Shown: positions 32,690 through 43,799 of the stretch, piece after piece
How the letters are laid out: each line of letters opens with the position of its first letter
How positions within the stretch are numbered: position 1 is the first letter of the stretch
NCBI GenBank assembly: GCA_015680685.1
Contig: MNCI01020899.1
Location: 117,410 to 181,409, forward strand
Origin: Gnetum montanum
Lineage: Eukaryota; Streptophyta; Gnetopsida; Gnetales; Gnetaceae
Length of the DNA: 64,000 nt
Reading direction: 5' to 3'
Program-made: the position numbers and the translations under genes
The notes under the pieces: generated by a model
Told to the model about the DNA's origin: nothing
The model's database searches: none
What the model saw: only the letters and a program-made list of their open reading frames with translations

Positions 32690-35620
32690 GCTATTAGGTG
32701 AGTTCAAGTATTAATCAAGGCTATTTTCCATTGTTTGGACCCAAAAATCAAGTGTTTTGAGGCTTCCATGTTGGGCTCAATGTGGAAACAAGGACCCTTA
32801 GCATGGAAACAAAGGAAATAGTTTTTGGAATGCTCAAAGGTCCAAAATTAAGGTATTGGGACCTTTCTAAGGTAATGCAAAGTCAGATCCATCAAAATTA
32901 TGCACTCCAAAGGTTTGTAAAGGTCAAAAAGCAGGTTTTGCAACTTTCCCCCCTTATTTCCATGATGTCCATCATGGAAGAAAGGGGACTTAGCATAGAA
33001 AACTAGAACCATAGCCAAAATAGGGTCAAAGAAGTCAAACAAGTAGCTGGAACCCAAATCTAGAAGTGTTAAAGTAGCTTTCCCTCTTTATTTCCATGCT
33101 GCCTAGCATGGAAAGGAGCTCCTCCATCATGTATGAAGCAAGAATCATAGATCTATGCCAATTTAGGTCACAATTAACCATGCATGTTAGCTTTTGAAGT
33201 CACTAGGGCCCAGGGCTATGTCTCCATGTCAAAATTTGGTAGTTTTAAGTGCTCACAAGTGGTTTCTAAGTTTTACCCATTTTTTTCATGCTAAGGCTAG
33301 GGGGCTTAACATGGAAGATTAGGAAAAACCACTTTTTGGCCACCTAGGATCAATTTTCTAAGGTTCGAAGGCTCCAATGACTGATAATAGGGTTCTAGAG
33401 TGCATGTAAGGGCATTTGATGATATTTTGAGGGGTTTATGAGTTCTATATGAGTCTCCCGCTCAATTTCCATACTAGAGATAGTATACTCAACATGGAAA
33501 AATGGATTCCCAGTGTGGAAGAACCATAAATCCTAGATCTAGACTAGTTTTGACCTCAATCAACTGTGCATGTGTGCTTCCAAGGTTATCAAGGTTAAGG
33601 ACTATGGTTTGAGCTCAAGTTTAGCTAGTTTGAAGATTTTCTAGATGGTTTTTGAGCCTTTCCCCTATGTTCCATACTAAGGATAGTATGCTCAAGGTGT
33701 AAGACTATGGGAAAGTAGATTTTTAGCTTTTTGCATCAATTCTAGTCATGCATGTACGTCTCCAAGGTTAATGTCAATTACCAATGTCTAGTGTCAAAAT
33801 TTAATTATTTCAAGAGTTTTTGAGTGATTTTTTGGGGTTTACTCTTTTCTTTCACATTAGGATTTACATGCTTAATGTGAAAGGTTTGGGGAAAAGGCTT
33901 TCTAGCTACTTATGATCAATCTCATCATGTCTGATGATCTTAGGATGTGTAAACAAGGTTCTAAGACATACACAAGTCTTTCTAGTGTTTGTTCAAGGTC
34001 TCTAGAGGCTATTTTAGATTTTCCAAAAAATTTCTCCTTTTTTCTATGCTAGGTAGCATGGAGGAGGTTTCTCTCAATGTGGAAGAATTGAGGAACCCTA
34101 ATTTTTACCATTTTCTATCATTTCTAGCTATGCATGCAAGCTTCTAAGGTTGCTAGCATCAACTATTGATACTTGATGTCAAAATATAGTTATTTCAAGG
34201 GTTATTAAGTAATTTTTAGGCTTTCCCCTCTTTTCCACACTAGTGCTTCCATGCTCAACATGGAATATTAAGGGAAAGGACTTTCTAGATTTTATGGTTA
34301 AATCAGCTTATGCATGAGTGTCCGTAGGGTTACTAGTATTGTCCATTAGTGTCTAAGGTCAAAATCCAATAATTTTTAAGGCTATGAGAAGGTTTTTAGG
34401 CTTTCCCCATCCATTCACATTGACAGTAGGATGCTTAGCATGGATGGGATCTTGATAAACATGGATAACCCAAGGGAAATGATTTTTTATCATTTTAAAT
34501 GACTTTTGGAAGTCCAATGGCTTCCAGAAGGATTGGGTTGTTTTTGGAAGTTAAACTACATGCAAACTTCATTAGTTTTGGCTTTCCCCCTTCCATCCAC
34601 ACTAGTACTTGAATTTCCAACATGGAAAAGATCCTGCTCAACATGGAGGAACCTTAGGAGGTTGATTTTTATAGATTTCTGACATCCTATTGGTGTTTAG
34701 AAAGGCTATGAACATTCTAGTGTTAGGCACAAGGCATTTTGAGGTTGTTTCTTGTTCCTGGATTCCCACTAAATTTTCCACCTCCATCCCCCTAATTTTC
34801 CATGTTAAACAACATAGAAGGAATTATTGTCAGCATGAAAGAACTGAAAAAGTCCAATCTAGGCCAATTCAACAACCAATCTGCCATGCATTTTAATCTA
34901 CAAGGTTGTAGGTGTTGATGGCCAATACTGGGTGCTAAGATCTAATACTTTGGAGGTTTCTAGATGTCTTGTGCAAGCTTTCCCATTTCCTCCACATTGG
35001 GGTTTGTGGTCCTAGTGTGGATGAGAAGGGGATAATAGTTATGTACCATCTTTGACTACTTTTGAGGTCTTCATAAGCTCTAGAAGATTCTAGCAAGGTC
35101 TAGGGATCGTTCAGCATTGAGAAATGGTTACTAGGTAGTTGATTTAGGTCGTTTTGGCTTCCCCCAATATATCCATGCTAAGAATGTGATTCTTAGTGTG
35201 GATGAAGCCTCCCCTATCATGGAAACATCAAATCCAAAGGTTTTGACCAATTTTGACTAGGTTTGGTGAGGTTCCAATGCTATTAGAGATGCTTAGACGG
35301 GTTCTAGGTCATATGGGATCTACATTAGAGTCAAACATGGACTAGATGGATGTTGGGGGTAAGAATGGATGTTACACCCCTTTGTTCCATGCTGGGTAGT
35401 GTTGGCCCAGTGTGAAAACCCATGTTATCCCATCTTAGTAGTGTTTCACCCTTTTTTGAAGTCTAGAATAGGAAAAAGATAGATTTTTTCTATTAACAAA
35501 GGTAAGAGGTTTATGTTTTGCAATTTTGGGCTATGGGAGACATGTATCTACACTGGGCATGGCATCTTTAGCCTAGATGCATGGGAGTTAAGTTTGCGAC
35601 ATGGTTCTAAGTGTCAAAAT
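32690..35620 (-). repeat. Array of roughly 190-bp units with inverted-repeat cores, element C
   Basis: Cores of the type TTTCCATGCT..AGCATGGAAA recur near 32770, 32958, 33091, 33290, 33470, 33675, 33855, 34045, 34235, 34420, 34600, 34800, 35000, 35170 and 35385, about every 175-205 bases. The intervening sequence shares words (tgcatgtgtgcttccaaggtt, gtgtcaaaatttag, ttttaggctttcccc). Perfect examples are 32958-32979 (10-base arms, 2-base loop) and 33091-33114 (10-base arms, 4-base loop). No coding content; short frames such as 32782-33006 cross the units. Confidence 0.82.
33091..33114. repeat. Perfect hairpin core, 10-base arms
   Basis: TTTCCATGCT, loop GCCT, AGCATGGAAA. The second perfect core is at 32958-32979 (TTCCATGATG, loop TC, CATCATGGAA). 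Confidence 0.95.
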
Positions 35621-35639
35621 TGGATGAAAAAAAAAAGCT

Positions 35640-37920
35640 CAATCTTGGTGCTATTTTTGTTAAAAGAGAAGGCATAGGGCAGAGTCCACAATCCAAGAAT
35701 TTAAAATTTTAAAAAGTGAAGCTATTTACAACCCAAACTCAGTGTTGAAGAGACTTTCCCCACTTTTCACTTCAATGCACATGGAATTATGATGCATTGA
35801 ATTAGCATATGGGGTTTAAAGATAGACATTTAGGTTTAGATGTAGTTTATATTGTAAAATTTTGCAAGTTTTCAATCATAATTGTCATTCTTGCTAACTA
35901 CGCATTAGAGGAGGGATTTGGTAGAGATTTTTGTGGTAGAAGAAACCTATCATTAGCGTGGAAGCCTTCTATCCTTCTCACATCCAGCATTGAACTCCTA
36001 TTTCTCTTGACTCCAAATTGCTCCTAGTGTTGAACTTACCATGGTGCCAAAACAACGTAGAGTAAAGAGCTGAAATCTAACAATCAAGAGGGAAAAACAA
36101 CATGCCAGGGATTTCTTAGAGGTTTCTAGGCCTATCTCCATTTAGTCTTCATCCATTACCACTCCCAAATAGGCAATTCTACTTATTTTTTCTTTTGTGT
36201 TTAGCTATTATCTATGATTTTCTTGCATTTTTTTTCATTACATGTGGGGTCGTTTTTCAAACCTACTCTAATAGAGGGGGTAAAATGAAATTCTATCAAA
36301 ATATCACCTCTTATTTTGGTTGTTTCTACATGAATCCATGGTCTTTTCATTGTTCCTACCTAAATAGAATCAACTTTTAAAATCAAGCCTACGGTTTTTG
36401 TGCTTTTTTCCATAAATTTTGGGGTATGGCTATTTTTTCAGATATAGGCCAAAGTATTCATCAAAATTATATTTCAATGAAATCCTACCCCATTACGTTG
36501 GTGTGTTTTCTAATAGTTATTGACTATTTCAACTATTTTGGCTATGTTAAGTTGGGCTTTAGGAATTTTAGGGTTTTTACCTTAAAAAAGCAAGCAATGT
36601 TGTGTATTTTCTCTTAAGAAAATAGCTACATATTTTCAAAATCTAATTTTATGGCTTCACATCCCCATGTTTAAGATTATCAATGGATGTTGTTTCATTC
36701 AATTTGGTTGTGGATCGATGGAGTTATAGCTATTTTTCTAAGATTGTGAAGTTAGGTTACTTATGCCATTTTTTAAATTTCATGTAAGTTTTCAAATTTT
36801 TTCTAAGCAATAGAAGGGTTTTTTGCTATTTTTTGGCTATGGCTAAGTAGATCCTAGCTTCAAATTTCCAACATATGAGCAATCACTCTGATTGGACTTA
36901 AAAACAAATTTTTAATGAATTTTTTGTCAAGCCTATGTAAAAAGGAGGTTTATGACATTTTCAAAATTTCATCCAATTTCATGAATTTTTTCTAAATAAA
37001 TGGTAAAGGTTTTGAATTTTCTTTAAGAATGGGTATGTAGGCCTTAATTTAAGCTTTCAAACACTCATGGAATAACTCTTTTTCAAGCTCAAACAAAATT
37101 TTGGTAAATTTTTCACCAACCTTGCATGAAAAGGGGATTCATGGTGATGGCTATAGTTGTTTTGCTAATTTTCCTATATTTCATGTGAGAAATGGCTATG
37201 TATTTTTATTTGTAATGGTTATGACTACAAAGCTTGTGATTTCAAGATTCTGTCCATGGTGCAATCACTAAAATTTTTTGGTTATGGCTATGTAAATAAG
37301 GCAAAATTTTGGATGGATGTGATTGATATGTATAGTTTCTCATGTAAAACTTATGCTTTAAATATGTTTTTAAAGAAAAAATATGGCTTCACTAGATTTT
37401 TTAAAAATATTTTTTCATGTAAAACTTATTCTTTAAATATTTTTTTTAAGAAAAACAAAGGTTTCACTAGTTTTTTAAAAAAATATTTTTACTATGGCTA
37501 TATGCTTTTTTTTAAAAAAATAATGTTTTTCTCTAAATTTATGCATAGTTTAGATGCTTTTTTCTAAATTTATGCATAATTTAGAGTAAGCCTTAGTTTT
37601 GGCTATACTATTTTGGTTATGATGTAAAAGACCATAAAATATGGTAATGGAATTTCTCAAGCAAACTTAGATAAACACCTTAAAGCTTTTTACAAAGGCT
37701 AATTTCACCTCCAACTAGATGTTTTTTTTTCCAAATTTGCTAAGTATTTCCATAATGTAAGGCTATGCAAGGTTTTAATAATTTTTTCTCATGGAATTGC
37801 TTAGCTAATTTAGATAAACACCTTAGAGCTTTTTATAGAAGCTAATTTCACCTCCAACTAGATGTTTTCTCTAGATTTGCTAAGTAGTGCCAAATGGTCA
37901 TAATGCTTTTATTTTGCTTT
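35640..37920. other. AT-rich spacer of C with short tandem duplications
   Basis: Probable 5' flank of the plus-strand antisense gene. Two local duplications are clear: a 75-base unit (CATGTAAAACTTAT at 37341 and 37416) and a 143-base unit (AGATAAACACCTTA at 37669 and 37812). The 75-base unit keeps an open frame (37256-37567) with a 25-residue repeat containing SCKTY-LN. This may be coincidence of an AT-rich minisatellite. No domain was recognised. Confidence 0.55.
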
Positions 37921-40900
37921 ATGTAGGATTTACTTGAAACCCATCATAATCATTATGGAGGTAGTGGGTATCTTGTGCTACATTGGTCATCCCAAGACCA
38001 ATACCCCACTTCCTAATAAGCCTTTGGGGAAGTTATCATTGTGGTTCTAGCATTGGGCAAGGGAATTCCTTACCTATATCTTAAAGAACTTTAGTGTGAT
38101 GTTGTGGTCACAGTTGTCTATAGATTTGGTGGGGGTTATAGTGGGGACCCTATTACCTTAGGCATCTAGCCTAATTTTCATATTTATTTCTTACAAGCCA
38201 CCTCTTAGGATAGTGGGGGCCTCAACAAATGTCATCAACCCATGTTACCTTAGAAATATCTAGATGATGCCAGAGTATAGATAGTACAATGCTCACAATA
38301 CTCTGATGGTGGTGCATAGAGCCCAAAAGTTATTCCAGAACCCATCTAGCACTATGTATCATCCATAGGGGTAAGCATGATTTTTGTAATGTTTTTATGC
38401 TTAACTTAACTATCTTTCCTAACTTCATCAATTTTACAAATTTCTTGTAGGTGCAAGGTTAATGATCAAGGCTTGATCATCAATGATCAAATCTTGATAG
38501 TCGTAGAGATTACTCTAGATGAATTCACCAAGAGTCCTCAAATCAAAACTATTGTGTATAAATAGTTAAGAGGAGACTTTGATGCATACACCTCAAGGTT
38601 CAACCTCATATACAAGAAGTGTAAGTATGATGGGATGATGCACAACTAGTGAGAATATTTTGACAAATCCATGGATTAGACCCTTGTAGCTAGGACCTCC
38701 ATACTGAAGAAGAAAAGGGAAGATAAATATAAATGCTATAGCTTCTATTATTTCATGGTTATAACTTTAAGTATTCTATTCCTTTGGCTAATTGTTAAAC
38801 TTACTTATTTTGATGCTAAAATTTGGTTGTTGATTTGTAGGACCTTCCACCTCTATTAATGTCACCATACCACTTTCAAGAGCATGTCATGTAGATACCC
38901 TTATCCTAAAGTTTGGTGAGGTAACACTAGCATAGGAGTGGTTAAGAAAACAAGTGCCTAGGTATGTCTAGGTAAACAACCAATGTGTGGATTTGCTCAA
39001 TGTATTTATGGCATCTATCCCTTCCATCACTACTATGAAGATGTTGCATGTCATTGACTCCTTCAATGAGAAGGTTGATCATTTTAGCAACATCATCTAG
39101 GATGCGAAGGTGAACATGGACATTGGTGAGGGCCTCTTCCAGAACCTATTTGGTATCCCCATCGATGGAGTAAAGGTTCCCACTAGGATAGTAAGGGAAA
39201 CTGGCCATCGCAATGAAGTTTTGGAGTGGCTTGGTGCTAACATGGATCACTCTAGAATTTCCATGGGTGGCTTCATGAGTTCCAATGCAAAGGAATCATA
39301 TCCTTTATTTAGGTATCATGTGTTTCCCAAACTATTATTGAAAAAGTAAGTAATAGGAAAAACACAGGGATGGACCTTTAAGAAGGTCCTAATGAAGGGC
39401 ACTAGATTTGACTAGGTAGTTGCTTTGGCTGCTAGGCTTTAAGAGGAGATCCTTAGACTCCATGTTGATACCTCTATAATAATCCATATGCACTTTACAT
39501 TTTTTTCAAGTTATTTGAAGAGGTTTTGGAAGTTTCTAGTGATGTACAAGAATGGGCGATGGGTCTCCCAAGACCCAAGCTAACTTTCTAGGCCTTGGAT
39601 AGAGCACATTTATCCAATAGTGTACGCCTAGAATCCACCAAAGGGAATGGATACCACTAGGAATCCTAATGTTAGAAAGTTCAAGTCTCCAGATAGAACT
39701 GATGAAGATGAGCCTCTCACATTTCTAGCTAGTGTCCTAGATGCTAAATGATGGGGTATGAAGGCTGAAGGGGTAGCTAGAGAGAAACTCAAGAGGCCTA
39801 TGAAAGAGGCACCACCAGCATCAAACTAGCTTATCCCAAAGAAGATCAAGTTTAGAATTATGTAATCACAGTAGACAAGCATAGGTAAGCTTATCTTAAG
39901 TTTTTCTATTTGATGTTTATGCTTTAAAGTATATGGCTATGTGATGGTTTCATGTGTTAATCAGTTTTACATGTGCTATGATTGTAGACAAGCATCAAGG
40001 TATGGCATCCCAAGCTAATGTAGAGGTGAGACAAAGGCATGCAAAAGAGGCATTCCTAAAGAAACCTAAGGTTGAAGGATTTGTTGATTTAGGTATAGAT
40101 GATCTAGGCACCTTGTTTTGTGAGGTGGTACTAGGTACATCCTGCATCATCATCCCAAAGGAGGAAGAGGAGGGGCCAAGTATGCCCATGCCTAGATGCT
40201 TTTGTTTTATCTCATTGTTATCTTTGATTTTCATCTTGACCTTTTGATGATTGTTACGCTTATAGTAGATCTTAAGCCACCAACACAAGCTCCCATCCCT
40301 AATTTTCATGTGAATCCATGAGTAGAGACTCCAGACAAAGTGGAGTTCATGCATGGGATGGCTAATGGCATCATTGCTCATTTGCATTAGGTTGCACTCG
40401 AGATAACTAAGTATTTTGGTTTATGCTTCAATTGTAAGCTATGCTTTCATTATGACTATCTTAGGTTGTGCATTATGTTTATGAATGTATTTTATGCTTG
40501 TATAGTTCTTTCTATGGACTGGGACCATAGTAGAGACATGGAGATTGACTTCTTACCTAAGCTTTCCTCTAATATATCTAGTGTATGCTTGAAGTTGTAT
40601 GAGACTGCTACTGATCTAGCAATGTTGTGCACAAAAAGTTCATGGGATCTAGAGAGGCCCAATGAATCCCTATGGGAAGAAGTTTTGGCCTTAAGGAAGA
40701 AGACTCAAAGGTAGGAGGAAATCATTAGAAATCTCAAAGACCACAAGGCCTTTGTGGAGGTCCAAGTGACTAACTTGGGGAAGTTATGGACTAGGGAGGT
40801 CATGTGGGCCTACTACTAGCATGTCATTTAGGACAAAGTAGCAATCCTATTTAAGATGGTAGAATAACGTATGTAGATGGACTTCATCTCCTAGAAGATT

Positions 40901-41494
40901 GAGGATTGGAAATATTGCTGCATTTGGGTCCTAGAGTGGGGTAAGTAACAAAAGGCCCACAAGTGATAGTACAAGGTGGATCATGGGGCCTACCTTATGT
41001 GGCTTAAGGAGGATTCAGTTAAATGATGCAAGAGATTGCTATTCATCTAGAGAATCTAGGTGGAGAGTGCTTATCAGCTTTTTGAAAGTACTCTCATGGT
41101 GGAGCAATCCCCTACTACTCAAATTACCACTACTACAAGTGAGACCTCTATAGTTGCTATGGCCTAAGAGCCACCTACTTGGACTATAGTAGATAGGACC
41201 AAAATCTTCTCTAGTGTTGATCTTGGGGATGTTGACTAGGTCAACATGACAAAGGACCAAATGCTCCATTGTTTGGAGGAAGGCCTTCCCCATATATCCC
41301 TAAAAGTAATGAAGCTGGAATTTCCATAGGTTTGGTATATTCTATGCTTTATCTTCTAACTTATGATTTGATTTTGGCTATGGATTACTAACCAGCTATA
41401 TGTTGTTGCATTTTAGGCCTTAGGAGACACTATTGGCCCTAGCAATGAGGGTTGGAATGATCCACCACTTCTTCCTCTAGATGCCACTTATTAG
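37920..41494 (+). pseudogene. Antisense intron-containing ORF of Tat element C (function unknown)
   Basis: A gene on the strand opposite to gag-pol of C, homologous to 20995-17850 (minus) in B. Exon 1 (to 38370) has KLSLWF, LKNFSVMLWSQLS, YNAHNTLMVVHRAQKLFQN; exon 2 (38451 to about 38716) NDQGLIINDQILIVVEITLD; exon 3 (38841-39884) HVIDSFNEKVDHFSNII, LFGIPIDGVKVPTR, KESYPLFRYHVFPKLL, KAEGVAREKLKRPM; exon 4 from 39988 DKHQGMASQANVEV, then charged, coiled-coil-like LWEEVLALRKKTQR and WVLEWGK; last exon 41417-41494 LGDTIGPSNEGWNDPPL, stop TAG. Introns 38371-38450 (GTAAGC..TTGTAG), about 38717-38840 (donor decayed to GG), 39885-39987 (GTAAGC..TTGTAG), 41330-41416 (GTTTGG..TTTTAG), probably one or two more near 40.2-40.5 kb. 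Several stops. Product not recognised. Confidence 0.77.
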
Positions 41495-42530
41495 CCTGCA
41501 TCAATTTAGCTTGTTGGCTATTTTTTATTTTATTTTCATGTTGATGGCTATGATTATAGGTTATTGTCATTATTTTTTGACATTTTTGCTTGGGTTTAGC
41601 ATGGGTTTCATGATGGCTATGTTATAGATCATTGTCATTATTTTTTGACATTTTTTCCACACAATGTGGTCATGACTACGTATGTTGTGGACATTCTAAG
41701 TTTAAATTTAAATTTTCATTTTATTTTTGGTTATATGTATTTATAGTTGTATTAAATGTTGTAAATGTTGTGAATTTTGAGAATGCCTATGTTGACGTTT
41801 TGGTTATAACATTAAATAGCTAATTGATGTGATAATAGGCTTAAGCAAAGAGAGATATAATAATAAAAGGGATTTTTACTAGTTTTGTCAGTTTAAGATC
41901 ATGGCAGGCCATGATGCATTGTGGTTACTTTGTCAATTTAGGATCATGATGGGTCATAATTCTAGTTTAACATCTTAGTGAACAATAGAAAAACAAATAT
42001 ATATATTTATAAGGTTTTTTCAATGTTTATAACATAGGTAAAAATAAAGAAAGGCTCTAACAAATAGATAAAAATGCAAATGATCTTAGGCTACATGCAT
42101 AGGCTACATGCATAAAAAGATATAATAAACTACCAAAAAAAAGTAAGGCTACATGGCTATTGTTGCATCTCATCATGGGGGCATGGGATGAAGAAGGTTA
42201 AGGTGAACTTCACTTTTGTAGATTCTTCCTAATCTTTGCAAAATTAGGGAGTGAGTAAGGCCTACTCTGGCCAAGCTTATATTCATCGTTCCCTTCACTT
42301 ACAATGTTAAAAGAAAACTCATCCCATAAAACATCTCATTGCTTATTACTATCATTGTTGGCTTTCTTGGATTGTTGGATTTCATGGCTAGGGGCTTCTA
42401 CTTAAAGCTCCACCTTAGACCCCCACTCTATGTTTACATTGTTGACAGCCAAGGGAACCACATTATCATCATGAATGATAATTTCACCTCCCTCGTAAGG
42501 AAGATGAAATTCTTGATGGATGGGTGAGGA
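41495..42530 (-). other. Spacer between protease and antisense gene of C, with 33-bp-type repeats
   Basis: At 41865-41990 three degenerate units are visible on the plus strand (AGTTTAAGATCATGGCAGGCCATGATG, CAATTTAGGATCATGATGGGTCAT, TAGTTTAACATCTTAGTGAAC). The TTATTTTTTGACATTTTT word is repeated at 41566 and 41637 in a local 71-base duplication. No gene. Confidence 0.55.
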
Positions 42531-42539
42531 CATGGCTCA

Positions 42540-43129
42540 TAATTGATCCAACCAAGGCCTTACTAGAATAAGGTTGAATCTTGATGTCATTTCCATCATC
42601 AAGAAATTGGTAGTTGTGGGGAATTTCTCCCCAGCTACAAAATCCAAGGAGATAGACCCCTTAACAACAACTCTTGATCCTATAAAGAACTTAAGAGCTA
42701 CTATGATTATAGGTTGTATCTACTCTATTAAGCCTAATCATTCAACAATGATGCATGGGATGACATTAGTTGTAGCCCCATCATCAACATGCACCTAATG
42801 TACTTTAAATTTTCCTATGTGTATGCTTATCAATAGAGGATCTTCATCACTTTGCCATTTTTGGGATTAACCTTAATTTCACTATCATAGAATATTAAGA
42901 ATGTTGAATTTTCCTTCCTTGGTGAGGGAGGAATCATCATTGCATGGATGGATTTCTCATTAATGGGGATGTCCTCACTAATGGGGATGGAAGTCAACAT
43001 TTTGACTAGTACCTCACGATGCATGGTGGAAGTCATGATCAAGTAATATAAGCTTAAAGTCGTATTCTTATACTTGAGGGATTGCTTGACTTGGTCCATT
43101 GTACTAAGGAAGCTTTTATCATTGGCCAT
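42540..43129 (-). pseudogene. Aspartic protease and upstream linker of Tat element C (broken)
   Basis: The linker 43129-42830 is open and contains SIHAMMIPPSPRKE, the same phrase as in B. The protease follows as VHVDDGATTNVIPCIIVE (active-site D-x-G at about 42785) and, at the end, FNLILVRPWLDQL (about 42580-42545), where G of the usual L-G-R-P-W-L is V. Stops lie in the middle. Both B and C have D-D-G at the active site, so this is probably ancestral to the pair. Protease is followed not by RT but by repeats and the opposite-strand gene. Confidence 0.85.
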
Positions 43130-43799
43130 GGACTTGTCACCTCAGTTGTGCTTTACTTCCTTCATGTGCCCCAAAATACAAACTTTGGCTTTAGTTTGTG
43201 GTTGTTGTGGCTTTTCCTCATTGTTTTGGTTGTGGGATTTGGTGTCCTCCTATGGCTTGTTAATTGGAGAGGGTTGGGTAGAGGAGGTCATGGGTACAGC
43301 TAAAATGGGAGTGGGCTTTAGTAGGTCCACTTCCTTTCATACCTCCATCTACTTGCCATCCTTGTTGTCAGGCTTTTATTTAGGCTTTTTTTCCTTGTTT
43401 GGCTAAATTTTTTTGATTTTCAACCATTGGTTGTGGGGAACAGGCAATAGCATTAGCCATCATAGGTAATTTTTACACAACTAGTTGGGCTACAGCTACT
43501 TGGATTATGTTAAGCTAGGCTACCTTGATGACAAAAGGTTTCCTTGAAGGTCCTCATGATGGTACTCTTGTGACAAAGGTGGATCTTGAGCTATGGGAAG
43601 ATGAAGAAGCCCTTTTGTCTTGGAGGGATAGTTGAATCATGAATGGTTCTCTTGCAAGTTTCTAATCATCATTAATGTTGAATATTGAAATAAAATAAGA
43701 GCTAACATTAACATTCAATGGGTCTTTGTAGACTTGCATCAACTAGTTTTATGGCCTAATTGGGTTGGAAATATCTAAGATCATTTCCCCCTATCTATC

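Noticed and set aside
43074-43406. 110-codon plus-strand frame with hydrophobic stretches
   Set aside because: It is antisense to the gag-protease linker of C, whose minus-strand phrase SIHAMMIPPSPRKE is shared with B.
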